A DNA stretch of 64,000 nt from Pseudacidovorax sp. (lineage in GTDB: Bacteria; Pseudomonadota; Gammaproteobacteria; Burkholderiales; Burkholderiaceae_C), in assembly GCF_017991995.1 (NCBI RefSeq), contig NZ_JAGOPN010000023.1, forward strand, positions 1-64,000, read 5' to 3'. Positions 23,699-32,369 of this stretch are shown in pieces (the first letter of the stretch is position 1; every line of letters starts with the position of its first letter). The translations under genes and the position numbers were made by a program. The notes beneath the pieces are model-generated. The model did not search any database. It saw only the letters and a program-made list of their open reading frames with translations, and was not told the origin of the DNA.

Positions 23699-25141
23699 AT
23701 GGGCCAGAAATTGAAGATCACCGGCTGGATTGCCGCAGGCGCGGTCGCCGGCGCGCTCACCACCGTCTCGCTGCAGACGATGGCGCGCGGGGCCCTGGCG
23801 CCACTGCCGCTGGAAGAGCTGCAGCAGCTCGCCGCGGTGTTCGGCATGATCAAGACCGACTATGTGGAGCCGGTGGATGAGAAGAAGCTCATCTCCGACG
23901 CCATCTCCGGCATGGTGGCCGGGCTCGACCCGCACTCCCAGTATTTCGACAAGAAGTCCTTCAAGGAATTCCGCGAGGGCACCTCGGGCCGCTTCGTGGG
24001 CGTGGGCATCGAGATCTCGCAGGAAGACGGCCTGGTCAAGGTCGTCTCGCCCATCGAGGGCTCGCCGGCGTTCCGCGCCGGCCTCAAGCCCGGCGACCTG
24101 ATCACCAAGATCGACGACACCGCCGTCAAGGGCCTGACGCTGAGCGAGGCCGTCAAGCGCATGCGCGGCGAGGCGGGCACCAAGGTGCTGCTGACCATCT
24201 TCCGCAAGGACGAGAGCCGCACCTTCCCGGTGACGATCACGCGCGAGGAGATCCGCACGCAGTCGGTGCGCGGCAAGGTGATGGAGCCCGGCTACGCCTG
24301 GATCCGCCTGTCGCAGTTCCAGGAACGCACGGTCGACGACTTCGCCAAGAAGATCGAAGAGATCTACAAGCAGGACCCGAACCTCAAGGGCCTGGTGCTC
24401 GACCTGCGCAACGATCCGGGCGGCCTGCTCGACGCGGCGGTGGCCGTGTCCGCCGCCTTCCTGCCGCAGGGCTCGACCGTGGTGACCACGGACGGCCAAC
24501 TGGCCGAAAGCAAGCAGGTCTACAAGGCGATCCCCGCCGACTACCAGCGACGCTCGGGCAGCGACCCGCTGCGCAACCTGCCGGCCGGCCTCAAGACGGT
24601 GCCGCTGGTGGTGCTGGTCAACGAAGGCTCGGCCTCCGCGAGCGAGATCGTGGCCGGCGCCCTGCAGGACCACAAGCGCGCCACGGTGATGGGCAGTCAG
24701 ACCTTCGGCAAGGGCTCCGTGCAGACGGTGCGTCCGCTGGGTCCGGACACCGGCCTCAAGATCACCACCGCGCGCTACTACACGCCCAGCGGCACCTCGA
24801 TCCAGGCCCGGGGCATCGTGCCGAACGTGCTGGTGGACGACACGGCCGAAGGCAGCCCCTTCGCCGTGCTGCGCATGCGCGAGGCCGACCTCGAGAAGCA
24901 CCTGTCCAGCGGCCAGGGTCCCGAGAAGAAGGACCCCGAGCTGGAGAAGCAGCGCGACGAAGCCCGCAAGCGCCTCGAAGAGGAAACCAAGAAGTCGCCG
25001 CAGGCACGGGTCACGCCCGAGTTCGGCACGGACAAGGACTTCCCGCTGATGCAGGCAATCAACCAGCTCAAGGGCCAGCCCGTGGTCGCCAGCAAGACGC
25101 AGGTGATCGTGGAGAACAAGGAAGAGAAGAAGGAAAACTGA
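23699..25141 (+). CDS. ctpA: C-terminal processing protease, S41 family
   Basis: A 480-residue periplasmic serine protease. An N-terminal signal/anchor (ITGWIAAGAVAGALTTVSL) leads into a PDZ domain (about 95-180, with GRFVGVGIEI). The S41 catalytic core has the Ser/Lys dyad in NEGSASASE (Ser313) and TFGKGS (Lys338), 25 residues apart as in the family. The C-terminus is strongly charged (EKKDPELEKQRDEARKRLEE, then a Lys/Glu end), probably a coiled coil. Such proteases trim or degrade envelope proteins with tail-specific recognition. The strong terminator after the stop isolates it from moeB. Confidence 0.95.
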   Translation: MGQKLKITGWIAAGAVAGALTTVSLQTMARGALAPLPLEELQQLAAVFGMIKTDYVEPVDEKKLISDAISGMVAGLDPHSQYFDKKSFKEFREGTSGRFVGVGIEISQEDGLVKVVSPIEGSPAFRAGLKPGDLITKIDDTAVKGLTLSEAVKRMRGEAGTKVLLTIFRKDESRTFPVTITREEIRTQSVRGKVMEPGYAWIRLSQFQERTVDDFAKKIEEIYKQDPNLKGLVLDLRNDPGGLLDAAVAVSAAFLPQGSTVVTTDGQLAESKQVYKAIPADYQRRSGSDPLRNLPAGLKTVPLVVLVNEGSASASEIVAGALQDHKRATVMGSQTFGKGSVQTVRPLGPDTGLKITTARYYTPSGTSIQARGIVPNVLVDDTAEGSPFAVLRMREADLEKHLSSGQGPEKKDPELEKQRDEARKRLEEETKKSPQARVTPEFGTDKDFPLMQAINQLKGQPVVASKTQVIVENKEEKKEN

Positions 25142-25167
25142 GGCGTAGCGCCCCGGCTTCCGCGACG

Positions 25168-25199
25168 CATCGGCCTCCCGCGTGGAGGCCGATGTCTTT
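25168..25199 (+). terminator. Intrinsic terminator after ctpA
   Basis: A perfect 11-bp stem (CATCGGCCTCC/GGAGGCCGATG) with a CGCGT loop, followed by TCTTT, 26 bases past the ctpA stop. It covers the alternative upstream ATG of moeB at 25182, which supports the later start for that gene. Confidence 0.75.
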
Positions 25200-25235
25200 G
25201 TCGGGACCGCCGAAGCGCCTGCGCCCCGCCGAGCC

Positions 25236-25997
25236 ATGGACGACCAAGACCTTCTGCGCTATTCGCGCCATATCCTGCTGGAGGAGTTCGGCATCGACGG
25301 GCAGGAGCGTGTGTCGGCCGCCCATGCCCTCGTCATCGGTGCCGGCGGGCTGGGTTCGCCCGTGGCGCTGTACCTGGCGGGCGCAGGCGTGGGGCGGATC
25401 ACCCTGGTGGATGACGACGTCGTCGATGTGACCAACCTGCAGCGCCAGATTGCCCACAGCAGCGCGCGGGTGGGGATGCCAAAGGTGGAGTCGGCGGCCG
25501 AGGCCATGCGGGCGCTCAATCCCGGGATCGACATCCGCACGGTCCGCGCCCGCGCGGATGGCCCGCTGCTGGAGGAACTCGTGCCGCAGGCCGACGTGGT
25601 GCTGGACTGCAGCGACAACTTCGAGACCCGTCACCGCGTCAATGCCGCCTGCGTCGCCCATCGCAAGCCGCTGGTGGCAGGCGCGGCCATCCGCTTCGAC
25701 GGCCAACTGTCGGTGTATGACGCGCGCCAGCCGGACAGTCCCTGCTATGCCTGCCTCTTTCCGCCCGATGCCGAGTTCGAGGAGACACGCTGCGCGGTGA
25801 TGGGCGTGTTCTCCCCTGTCGTGGGCACTCTGGGCACCTTGCAGGCGCACGAGGCCCTCAAGCTCGTCGCCGGCATCGGCGGCACGCTGACGGGCCGCCT
25901 GCTGATGTTCGACGGCCGGGCGAGCCGCTTCGACACGCTTCAGGTGCGGCGCGATCCTGAATGCCCTGTCTGTGGGGGCATGCACCGCAAGGTGTGA
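25236..25997 (+). CDS. moeB: Adenylyltransferase, MoeB/ThiF family
   Basis: A 253-residue E1-like enzyme that adenylates the C-terminal Gly-Gly of a sulfur-carrier protein (MoaD or ThiS). The nucleotide-binding motif GAGGLGSPVALYLAGAGVG begins near residue 35, followed by VDDDVVDVTNLQRQ and the Arg finger. Zinc is held by Cys170/Cys173 (CYAC) and Cys243/Cys246 (CPVC). The conserved Cys in ETRCAVMGV (Cys186) is present. MoeB and ThiF cannot be separated from sequence alone; no moa or thi genes are nearby. It is convergent with the AsmA-like gene, four bases apart. Confidence 0.9.
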   Translation: MDDQDLLRYSRHILLEEFGIDGQERVSAAHALVIGAGGLGSPVALYLAGAGVGRITLVDDDVVDVTNLQRQIAHSSARVGMPKVESAAEAMRALNPGIDIRTVRARADGPLLEELVPQADVVLDCSDNFETRHRVNAACVAHRKPLVAGAAIRFDGQLSVYDARQPDSPCYACLFPPDAEFEETRCAVMGVFSPVVGTLGTLQAHEALKLVAGIGGTLTGRLLMFDGRASRFDTLQVRRDPECPVCGGMHRKV

Positions 25998-26001
25998 ACG
26001 C

Positions 26002-28050
26002 TCAGCGGCGCACGGCCTTGGCCCGTTCCGCCGCCTTGGCCGCCTCGCTCGACTCGGGCCGGCGTGCTTCCGCCAGTGCACCGGCGCAATCGGCGTCCTC
26101 GCCCGGCCCCGTCTCCACCGTGGCCGCCAGCGCCAGCAGCGGGTTGATGGCGCCGAGTGCCAGGGCCGCAACGCCGCGCGCGACCAGCGGTGCGGCTTCC
26201 ACACCCGGGCGGGGATCACCGAAATGTCCACGCACCGTCAGGGGTGTGCGCAGGCTCAGGATGCTCTTGTCCTTGGGCTGCGGCCGGATGACGAAGTCCA
26301 GTGTCTCGTCCTTCAGGCTGGCCTGTCCGGTCGCCGTGAACAGCGTGTCGTCGGTGTCGAAGATGAGCGTGCGGCCGTTCATGACGCCCTTGTTCACGTC
26401 GAAGGCCAGCGCCGCGCAGCGCATGCGCACGTTCTTGTCGCCGCGCAGCAGAAATTCCAGCACCTCGCCTCCGTCCAGGCCGGCGATCTCCAGCAAGAGG
26501 TTGCTGAACTGTCCGCGCCCCGTCATGGCCGCCACATCGCCGGAGGCCGCACCGAGCCAGTTGGCGACGGACGTCCCCTGCCCCGCCAGGTTGATGCGGC
26601 CATCCAGCCGACCCAGGCTGCTCTTGGTGGATTCGACCTTGGGAATCAGCTGATTGAGCTGCAGCGCCTTCACGTCCAACGCCATGCGGATGTCGGCCGG
26701 GTTGCGCGAACCGTCGATGCGCACGGCACCCTGGATGCTGCCGCCCGCCACGCCCAGGTCGAGCGGCTTGAGCGCCAGCACGCCGTCGTTGAGCGCCACC
26801 TGCACACTGCCACGTTGCAGCGGCACCTCGCGCACATTGCGGATGCGCTCCGCGGTGTAGCGCACATCGGCGTCCATGGCGCGAAGCCGTTCGAAGTCCA
26901 GGGGCGCGGTCGGCAGCACCCGGACGTCCGCGCCACGGCGGCGGGTCTTCTCCAGCGTGACGGGCGCCTCCACGCCATCGACGGCCTTGGCCGAGCGTTC
27001 CGTCGGCGGCAGACCGATGAGCGGGCCGAGGTCGTCCATGTCCATGACCTTCGACGAGAGCTTGCCGCTCAGTTTCGGACGGGAAGCGCCCTTCTCGAAC
27101 TGCATCTCGCCGCCGATGTCCGACAGCCCGAGCTTGCCCGACAGCTTCTGCGCCTGCCAGGTGTTGCCGGTCTTGAGCAGGCGGCCTTCGACCTGGTAGG
27201 GCGAGGTGTCCGGCAGCGCCACGCCGATCAGACGGTAGAGATCGCCCAAGTTGCGGCCCTTCAGCCGCACCTTGGCATCCACGCCATCCAGTTCGGTGAG
27301 TGCGGCCATGCTGCCTGAAGCATCCAGGCGGGTCCCGCCAGCCGTGGCGTGGATCTCGAAAGGAAAGGGCGGCACCCCGGCCTGAGTGAGCAGCAGCACA
27401 TTGCCCGTACGGCCCTGGGCACTCAGCGGCTGGGACTGGTAACGCCCCTTCATCTGGTAGGAAAGGGGCATGTCCCCCTTCTGGGTATCGAAGGCGAAGT
27501 CGACCCGCATGTCCACGCCCAGGTGCTTGGCCAGGAAATCGAGATGGCCGCCATCGACCTGCAGCACGCCGATGCGCGGCGTGCTGCCGCGACCCGCTTC
27601 GCCATCGTCGCCTTTCTCGAGGGCCCAGGTCTTGCGCCCATCCTCTTCCATCTGCAGGCCGATCCGGGGGGCGCTCAACATCAGCCGGGGAATGTCCACC
27701 TGCTTGCGCAGCAGCGGCCAGATACGGATGTCGATCTCGGCCTTGTCGGCGCCGACCAGGAGTGGGTCCCTTGCCCACCTGGGGTTATCGAACTCGACGC
27801 CATCGAGCGTGATGCGCGCCGTGCGCAGGCCCGGCTTCACATCGAGGTGCCGCGTGATCTCGAAACGCCGCCCGGTCTTCTCGCTCACGTAGCGATTGAT
27901 GGGACCGCGCAGGACATCCCATGGGAAGAACAGGACGATCAACACTACCGCGACGATCAGGATTGCGAGCGCGATCAGGATGCGCCGCAGCCATCGCCCG
28001 CCGCGAGGTGGTACAGCGGCAGCGGGGGCTGCGGCGGTGGATGGATGCAT
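26002..28050 (-). CDS. AsmA-family envelope protein
   Basis: A 682-residue protein with one N-terminal membrane helix (LIALAILIVAVVLIVLFFPW, about 26-45) and a long beta-rich periplasmic body. The start is typical of AsmA/YhjG-type proteins: VLRGPINRYVSEKTGRRFEI. The C-terminal region carries the AsmA signature (LLLEIAGLDGGEVLEFLLRG, then a TDDTLFTATGQASLKDETLD segment). Such proteins resemble VPS13-like bridge proteins and are linked to phospholipid movement to the outer membrane. It is followed on the minus strand by nothing co-directional for 3 kb; a small exported protein gene lies upstream. Confidence 0.9.
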   Translation of the reverse strand: MHPSTAAAPAAAVPPRGGRWLRRILIALAILIVAVVLIVLFFPWDVLRGPINRYVSEKTGRRFEITRHLDVKPGLRTARITLDGVEFDNPRWARDPLLVGADKAEIDIRIWPLLRKQVDIPRLMLSAPRIGLQMEEDGRKTWALEKGDDGEAGRGSTPRIGVLQVDGGHLDFLAKHLGVDMRVDFAFDTQKGDMPLSYQMKGRYQSQPLSAQGRTGNVLLLTQAGVPPFPFEIHATAGGTRLDASGSMAALTELDGVDAKVRLKGRNLGDLYRLIGVALPDTSPYQVEGRLLKTGNTWQAQKLSGKLGLSDIGGEMQFEKGASRPKLSGKLSSKVMDMDDLGPLIGLPPTERSAKAVDGVEAPVTLEKTRRRGADVRVLPTAPLDFERLRAMDADVRYTAERIRNVREVPLQRGSVQVALNDGVLALKPLDLGVAGGSIQGAVRIDGSRNPADIRMALDVKALQLNQLIPKVESTKSSLGRLDGRINLAGQGTSVANWLGAASGDVAAMTGRGQFSNLLLEIAGLDGGEVLEFLLRGDKNVRMRCAALAFDVNKGVMNGRTLIFDTDDTLFTATGQASLKDETLDFVIRPQPKDKSILSLRTPLTVRGHFGDPRPGVEAAPLVARGVAALALGAINPLLALAATVETGPGEDADCAGALAEARRPESSEAAKAAERAKAVRR

Positions 28051-28068
28051 GGAATGCGGCCGTCCGCC

Positions 28069-28239
28069 TCAAGGGCCGACGAAGAACGACAACCAGCCCT
28101 TGCCCACCCCGCCCGGGGCATCGGCGGTGACGGCGTTCACCAGGTGCAGTTCGGCCGAGCCCGGTTCGCCCTGCACGACCACCCATGCCGCGAGCAAGGC
28201 GAGACCGCCTGCCAACAGGAAACCCAGAATGCCTTTCAT
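28069..28239 (-). CDS. Small single-span membrane or exported protein
   Basis: A 56-residue protein whose first 24 residues are one hydrophobic helix (LGFLLAGGLALLAAWVVVQG), followed by a short polar domain. The ATG has an AGAGGTGG site at good spacing; a longer frame upstream is not protein-like. It lies 18 bp before the AsmA-family gene on the same strand, so the two probably form an operon. I do not recognise the family. Confidence 0.65.
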   Translation of the reverse strand: MKGILGFLLAGGLALLAAWVVVQGEPGSAELHLVNAVTADAPGGVGKGWLSFFVGP

Positions 28240-28571
28240 GGTCCACCTCTCGGATGCCGTCATCATGTTGATTGCAAGGCGCAAGCGGTGATGGCTGGCC
28301 CAGCGGACCATCCCAACGCCCACGGCCGGATTGAACGAATGACGTGAACATAATTCCCACCACTGTGGCCGCAGGTCGGCCGGCCGCCGCACCCCCTGTG
28401 CGCAGACACCTACGGCGGCATCGTCGGCACGCTCCTACAGCAACAGGCCATCCGGGATTGCAGGGTCGGCAGGGCGCGCTTCTACGATCTATCCAGTACC
28501 AGCATCGGGTCGCCACTCCCTGCCTGTTGCCGCAAGCGCGGCACCGGCCCTGGCCGGCCCCCTCACCCATC
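28240..28571. other. Divergent intergenic region
   Basis: About 330 bp between the small-protein/asmA unit (minus) and the receiver-protein gene (plus). I see no gene in it. It probably holds the promoters for both sides; TTGCAG at 28458-28463 with TACGAT at 28483-28488 is a weak candidate pair for the plus strand (19-base spacer). No strong hairpin or tandem repeat is visible. Confidence 0.5.
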
Positions 28572-28964
28572 ATGAGCGGCAGACTGCATACCTACATCGT
28601 CGAAGACAACGTCACCATCCGCGAGAACCTGGTGGGAACGCTCGAAGAACTCACGCCAGTGAGCGCAGTGGGCTATGCCGAGACCGAGACCGACGCGCGC
28701 CAATGGCTGCGCGACCATCGCGGCGACTGGCAACTCGCCATCGTGGACCTGTTTCTCAAGGAAGGCAGCGGACTGGGTGTGCTCAACGCCTGCCGTGAAC
28801 GCAAGCCGCAGCAGAAGGTGGTGGTGCTGAGCAACTACGCCACGCCAGACATCCGCCGCCGCTGTGCACAGCTGGGCGTGGATGCGGTCTTCGACAAATC
28901 CAACGAGATCGATGCCCTGGTCGACTATTGCCTGTGGCAATCCCAGCAATCGACCGCGCACTGA
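28572..28964 (+). CDS. Single-domain (receiver-only) response regulator
   Basis: A 130-residue CheY-like receiver domain with no output domain. The acidic pair is Glu11/Asp12 (VEDN), the phospho-acceptor Asp59 (AIVDLFL), the switch residue Ser/Thr is in VVLSNYAT and the conserved Lys in FDKSNE. It probably acts as a phosphate sink, diguanylate-independent signalling adaptor or protein-protein switch. The next genes, a NarL-type regulator and a CHASE3 histidine kinase, are likely partners. It is convergent with the NarL-type gene. Confidence 0.9.
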   Translation: MSGRLHTYIVEDNVTIRENLVGTLEELTPVSAVGYAETETDARQWLRDHRGDWQLAIVDLFLKEGSGLGVLNACRERKPQQKVVVLSNYATPDIRRRCAQLGVDAVFDKSNEIDALVDYCLWQSQQSTAH

Positions 28965-28971
28965 GCCGCGC

Positions 28972-29011
28972 AAAAAGAAAAGACCGCGCGAGGCCAGGCC
29001 CGGCGCGGTCT
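28972..29011 (-). terminator. Intrinsic terminator of the NarL-type regulator gene
   Basis: On the minus strand, a 9-bp perfect stem (AGACCGCGC/GCGCGGTCT, 13-base loop) is followed by TTTCTTTTT, 40 bases past the regulator stop. It is a strong intrinsic terminator. On the plus strand there is no T-run, so it serves mainly the minus-strand gene. Confidence 0.82.
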
Positions 29012-29050
29012 GCAACAGGGGCTGCGCCTTGCGGGCGTTGCCCTTGCCGA

Positions 29051-29683
29051 TCAGTCGATCAGCTTGTTCTTGAGCGCGTAATAGGTGAGGTCGCTGTTGG
29101 ACGAAAGATTCATCTTCTCCATCAGGCGCGTACGGTAGGTGCTGACCGTCTTCACCGACAGCGAGAGCGTCTTGGCGATCTCGCCCGCCGTCTCGCCCTT
29201 GGCGAGCTTGAGGAACACCTGGAATTCGCGCTCCGACAGCTGCTCATGCGGCGCGGCATCATCCTTGCGGTCGAGCTGGCGGGCCAGCAGTTCGGCCACC
29301 GCGGGCGTGATGTAGCGACGGCCCAGGGAGATGGTGCGGATTGCGTTGACGATCTCCATCGGGTCGCAGTCCTTGTTGAGGTATCCGCTCGCGCCCTGAC
29401 GGATGAGGTTCATCGCGTAGTGCTCCTCCGGATAGCCGCTGAGGATCAGGATGCCCACGTCGGGTGCCTTGGCCCGAATCATGGCCAGGGCATCGATGCC
29501 GCTCTGACCGGGCATCGACAAGTCCATCACCAGCACATCCAGCTCGGTGGTGCGCACCAGCTCGATCGCCTCGCGGCCCGTCGCGGCTTCCCCCACCACA
29601 CGCAGGTCCACGTGCTCCGAGAAAAACTGCTTCAGTCCGGACCGGACGATCGCATGGTCGTCCACAATGCCAATCTTGATCAT
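29051..29683 (-). CDS. NarL/FixJ-type response regulator
   Basis: A 210-residue transcriptional regulator. The receiver domain spans 1-120 with Asp8/Asp9, phospho-acceptor Asp54 (LVMDLSMPG), and Lys104 (YLNKDCD). A LuxR-type helix-turn-helix lies near 145-205 (LSEREFQVFLKLAKGETAGE followed by IAKTLSLSVKTVSTYR). It is divergent from a CHASE3 histidine kinase across 101 bp, which makes a cognate two-component pair very likely. The signal is unknown. Confidence 0.95.
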   Translation of the reverse strand: MIKIGIVDDHAIVRSGLKQFFSEHVDLRVVGEAATGREAIELVRTTELDVLVMDLSMPGQSGIDALAMIRAKAPDVGILILSGYPEEHYAMNLIRQGASGYLNKDCDPMEIVNAIRTISLGRRYITPAVAELLARQLDRKDDAAPHEQLSEREFQVFLKLAKGETAGEIAKTLSLSVKTVSTYRTRLMEKMNLSSNSDLTYYALKNKLID

Positions 29684-29784
29684 TTGTTGCCTTTGTCGAG
29701 TCGCAGCGGCTTATTGCCACCGCCAACACAGCTTTCGTTGACAAACATTATTCAATAAATAGACGGCCCGATTCCCCCTCACGC
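29684..29784. promoter_or_regulatory. AT-rich divergent control region of the two-component pair
   Basis: Between the regulator and kinase starts lies a markedly AT-rich patch (about 29738-29762), unusual for this genome. It contains a consensus TTGACA (29738-29743) on the plus strand followed by ACATTATTCAATAAAT. No -10 at ideal spacing is clear, but the patch is the obvious candidate for divergent promoters. Confidence 0.55.
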
Positions 29785-31137
29785 ATGCTGAAACACAAGC
29801 TGTCGCTGTTGGCTTACAAGAAGAAAGCCTTGAGTCTGAGCCTCGCCATCCTGGCGGCGTTCGCGCTCGTGGCTTTCAATGAATCGGGTTATCACCGGTC
29901 CACCCGTGCTCTGGAGGAAATCGGCCGCGCGCAGGAGGCGCGGCTGTCCATCCACCTGCTGTTGCGCTACACGCTGGACGCCGAGACGGGCACCCGCGGG
30001 TTCATGCTCACGGGCGACCCCCGCTATCGGGAGCCCTATGACCTCGCGGTTGCCGAACTGCCCAAGCAGATGGACCGCCTGCGCATGCTCTATGCCGACA
30101 AACCCATGGAGCGCAGCCATCTCGCCGCACTGGGCAACCACCTGTCGCGCAAGCTGGCCGAGATGGAATTGACCGTGCGCATGCTCAGCACCGGCAATGC
30201 GGACGCCTCGCGCTTCGTGCTCAGCACGGACGTGGGTCGGGAGGAAATGCAGGGCATCCGCCAGGAGGCCGATGCGCTCATGGCGTTCAGCACCCGGTCG
30301 GTCGAGGAAGGGCGACTGCAGATCTCGCAGGCCCTGGGCCTGGCCCGTGTGGGCATCGGCCTGATCGTCCTGGCGGCCCTGCTGGCCTTCGTGCTCTATC
30401 TTCGCCAGACCTCGGCACTGCAGCAGGCCAACGACCGCCAGCAGCAGGCCCTGCAACGCGAACGCAACTCGCTGGAGCTGGAAGTGCGCGACCGCACGGC
30501 GTCGCTGGCCGAACTGGCGACGCACCTGCAGGAGGTGCGGGAGTCCGAGCGCGGCTACCTGGCCCGTGAACTGCACGACGAACTGGGCGCCCTGCTCACG
30601 GCCGCCAAGCTCGATGTGGCGCGGCTCAAGTCGCGCCTGGGCGATTCGCCGGATGCCGCCCAGCGCCTGGCCCACCTGACCGAACTGCTGAATTCGGGCA
30701 TCGCCCTCAAGCGGCGCATCATCGAAGACCTGCGGCCCTCGTCGCTGTCGAACCTCGGCCTGGTGGCCTCGCTCGAGATCCTCGGCCGCGAGTTCGCCGA
30801 GCGCTCGGGCATCCAGGTCGACATGGCGCTGGAGCCGGTCGAACTGGACGAGTCGCGCCAGCTCACCATCTACCGCATGGTGCAGGAAGGCCTCACCAAC
30901 ATCGGCAAGTACGCCCAGGCCCAGGAGGCCACCATCGTCCTCAAGGACTATGAGAACCATGTCGAGGTGGAAGTCAGCGACAACGGCCGGGGCTTCGACC
31001 TGCAGCAGCAGGCCGCACGTGCGAGCCACGGCTTGGCCGGCATGCGACATCGCGTGCAGGCCGCAGGCGGCAAGCTGTCGGTGGACAGCAGTCCGGGGCA
31101 TGGCACGCGCCTGCATGCCGTGATGCCCAAGCAGTAG
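29785..31137 (+). CDS. CHASE3-domain sensor histidine kinase
   Basis: A 450-residue membrane kinase. A first membrane helix (about 15-32) is followed by a periplasmic CHASE3 sensor (about 38-180, with TGTRGFMLTGDPRYREPY) and a second helix (about 188-206). Next come a coiled linker and a HisKA_3 dimerisation/phospho-acceptor domain (YLARELHDELGALL, His264). The HATPase domain has VQEGLTNIGKYAQA and DNGRGF (399-404). The usual His after Lys in the N-box is Tyr376 here. HisKA_3 kinases pair with NarL-type regulators, and one is divergently encoded beside it. The sensed signal is unknown. Confidence 0.95.
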   Translation: MLKHKLSLLAYKKKALSLSLAILAAFALVAFNESGYHRSTRALEEIGRAQEARLSIHLLLRYTLDAETGTRGFMLTGDPRYREPYDLAVAELPKQMDRLRMLYADKPMERSHLAALGNHLSRKLAEMELTVRMLSTGNADASRFVLSTDVGREEMQGIRQEADALMAFSTRSVEEGRLQISQALGLARVGIGLIVLAALLAFVLYLRQTSALQQANDRQQQALQRERNSLELEVRDRTASLAELATHLQEVRESERGYLARELHDELGALLTAAKLDVARLKSRLGDSPDAAQRLAHLTELLNSGIALKRRIIEDLRPSSLSNLGLVASLEILGREFAERSGIQVDMALEPVELDESRQLTIYRMVQEGLTNIGKYAQAQEATIVLKDYENHVEVEVSDNGRGFDLQQQAARASHGLAGMRHRVQAAGGKLSVDSSPGHGTRLHAVMPKQ

Positions 31138-31203
31138 GGCAGCGACCGCCGCAAAGGCGCATCCAGCCCTCTTGGGCCACCCGATTCGTCGCTTTCCTAC
31201 GCC

Positions 31204-31233
31204 CCCCGGACCCTGCTGCTGACAGGTCCGGGG
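31204..31233 (+). terminator. Hairpin after the kinase gene
   Basis: A 9-bp perfect stem (CCCCGGACC/GGTCCGGGG) with a 12-base loop, 66 bases past the kinase stop. The T-run is poor (GCTCCTTAAG follows), so termination may be weak or factor-assisted. Confidence 0.5.
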
Positions 31234-31335
31234 CGGGCCTGCTCCTTAAGCTCTCGTCATCGGCAAACACAAGGTGCCTTCAACCGCGGTCCCGCTCCAG
31301 GGTACCGGTGGGCACCGGCATGAAAGGAGCCTGCC

Positions 31336-31500
31336 ATGCTGCACTACACCGTCGTCTTCCTCGTCATCGCACTGGTGGCCGCGCTGTTCGGCTTCGGCGG
31401 CATCGCCGCCGGCGCCGTGGGCATCGCGAAGCTCCTGTTCGTGATCTTCGCCATCCTGACGATCGCCAGCTTCATCGCGGGTCTGTTGCGCCGGCGTTGA
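31336..31500 (+). CDS. DUF1328 small membrane protein (YtjA-like)
   Basis: A 54-residue, two-helix membrane protein beginning [20 protein letters not shown] and ending in three Arg. The Gly-rich turn [13 protein letters not shown] and length match DUF1328. The ATG is preceded by AAAGGAG. Function is unknown; relatives are common in general-stress gene sets. It opens a run of small envelope genes ending in a ferritin-like protein. Confidence 0.9.
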   Translation: MLHYTVVFLVIALVAALFGFGGIAAGAVGIAKLLFVIFAILTIASFIAGLLRRR

Positions 31501-31575
31501 GGCGCTAGCATCTTTGCACGCCGGCCACGGCCGGCGGGCTGACTTCTTTCCCATCCCATCCACAAGGACTTCTCC

Positions 31576-31953
31576 ATGAACTCGACCGCCAAGACCCCCT
31601 CCCAACTTGCTGACGAACTGCGCGGCGCCGCCCAGGATGCGGCCGAGAGCACGCGCACCTACGCCAAGAACGCCGTCGATGCGACTGGCCAAAAGGTGCG
31701 GCAGCTGCGCGGCGAGGTGGAGCCGACGGTGGAACAGATCGCTTCGCGCGTTCAGCAGGCCGTCCAACGCGGCCTGGAAGCGGCATCGAAGACCACCAGC
31801 CGTGCCCAGGAACGTTTCGGCGAGGCCGCCACGGTGACGACCCGCTATATCGCCGACCAGCCCGTCCGTTCCGTGCTGATTGCTGCGGCGGCGGGTGCCG
31901 CGATCACCGCGCTCATCGTGCTTGCCAGCCGCCGCAGCGGCGACGACTACTGA
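31576..31953 (+). CDS. DUF883 (ElaB/YqjD-type) protein
   Basis: A 125-residue protein with a long amphipathic helical body (LADELRGAAQDAAESTRTYA onward) and a C-terminal membrane anchor (VLIAAAAGAAITALIVLASR). This is the DUF883 layout. In Escherichia coli, ElaB and YqjD of this family are stationary-phase, inner-membrane, ribosome-associated proteins under RpoS. The genes downstream (a holin-like and a basic protein) mirror the yqjD-yqjE-yqjK order. Confidence 0.9.
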   Translation: MNSTAKTPSQLADELRGAAQDAAESTRTYAKNAVDATGQKVRQLRGEVEPTVEQIASRVQQAVQRGLEAASKTTSRAQERFGEAATVTTRYIADQPVRSVLIAAAAGAAITALIVLASRRSGDDY

Positions 31954-31982
31954 TCGACGCCCAGGCGTACCGACCACCGCAC

Positions 31983-32369
31983 ATGCTCCATCCTGTCATT
32001 TCCGCAGCCCTGCGACATCCTGCGCTGGTCGGGCGCCATCTCTTGAATTACGTCGCCCTGGCCAAGGTCGAGGTGGCGGAGGCCGGCCGCTCGGTGGTGA
32101 CGCGTGCCATCGGCGGCGCCATCGCCCTGCTCGGCGCCTTGTTCACGCTGGGGTGGGGTGGCGTGGCTGTGATGCTGGGCGTGCTCCACGGGCGCTTCGA
32201 GTGGGTGCTGCTGATCGTGCCCGGCGTGGCACTGGTCCTGATGCTCGTGGGGATCGCACTCGCGTTGAGGCCACCTCAGCTCCCCCTCTTTGCCGGACTG
32301 AAGAACCAGGCGGCCGAAGATATGCAGGTACTCCACGCCCTCTCCGAAAGCAGCCATGCCGATCGCTGA
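31983..32369 (+). CDS. YqjE/phage-holin-superfamily membrane protein
   Basis: A 128-residue protein with two strong membrane helices (AIGGAIALLGALFTLGWGGV and WVLLIVPGVALVLMLVGIAL) after an amphipathic N-terminus. This matches the YqjE-like family that Pfam places near holins. It is not a phage gene in this context. It lies 29 bp after DUF883 and overlaps the next frame by 14 bp. Confidence 0.8.
   Translation: MLHPVISAALRHPALVGRHLLNYVALAKVEVAEAGRSVVTRAIGGAIALLGALFTLGWGGVAVMLGVLHGRFEWVLLIVPGVALVLMLVGIALALRPPQLPLFAGLKNQAAEDMQVLHALSESSHADR

Noticed and set aside
25182-25235. Upstream ATG for moeB
   Set aside because: It lies within the strong ctpA terminator hairpin and adds 18 residues without family conservation.
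31983-32369. Prophage holin
   Set aside because: The match is to the YqjE-type branch in a chromosomal stress-gene string; no lysin, structural or integrase gene is nearby.
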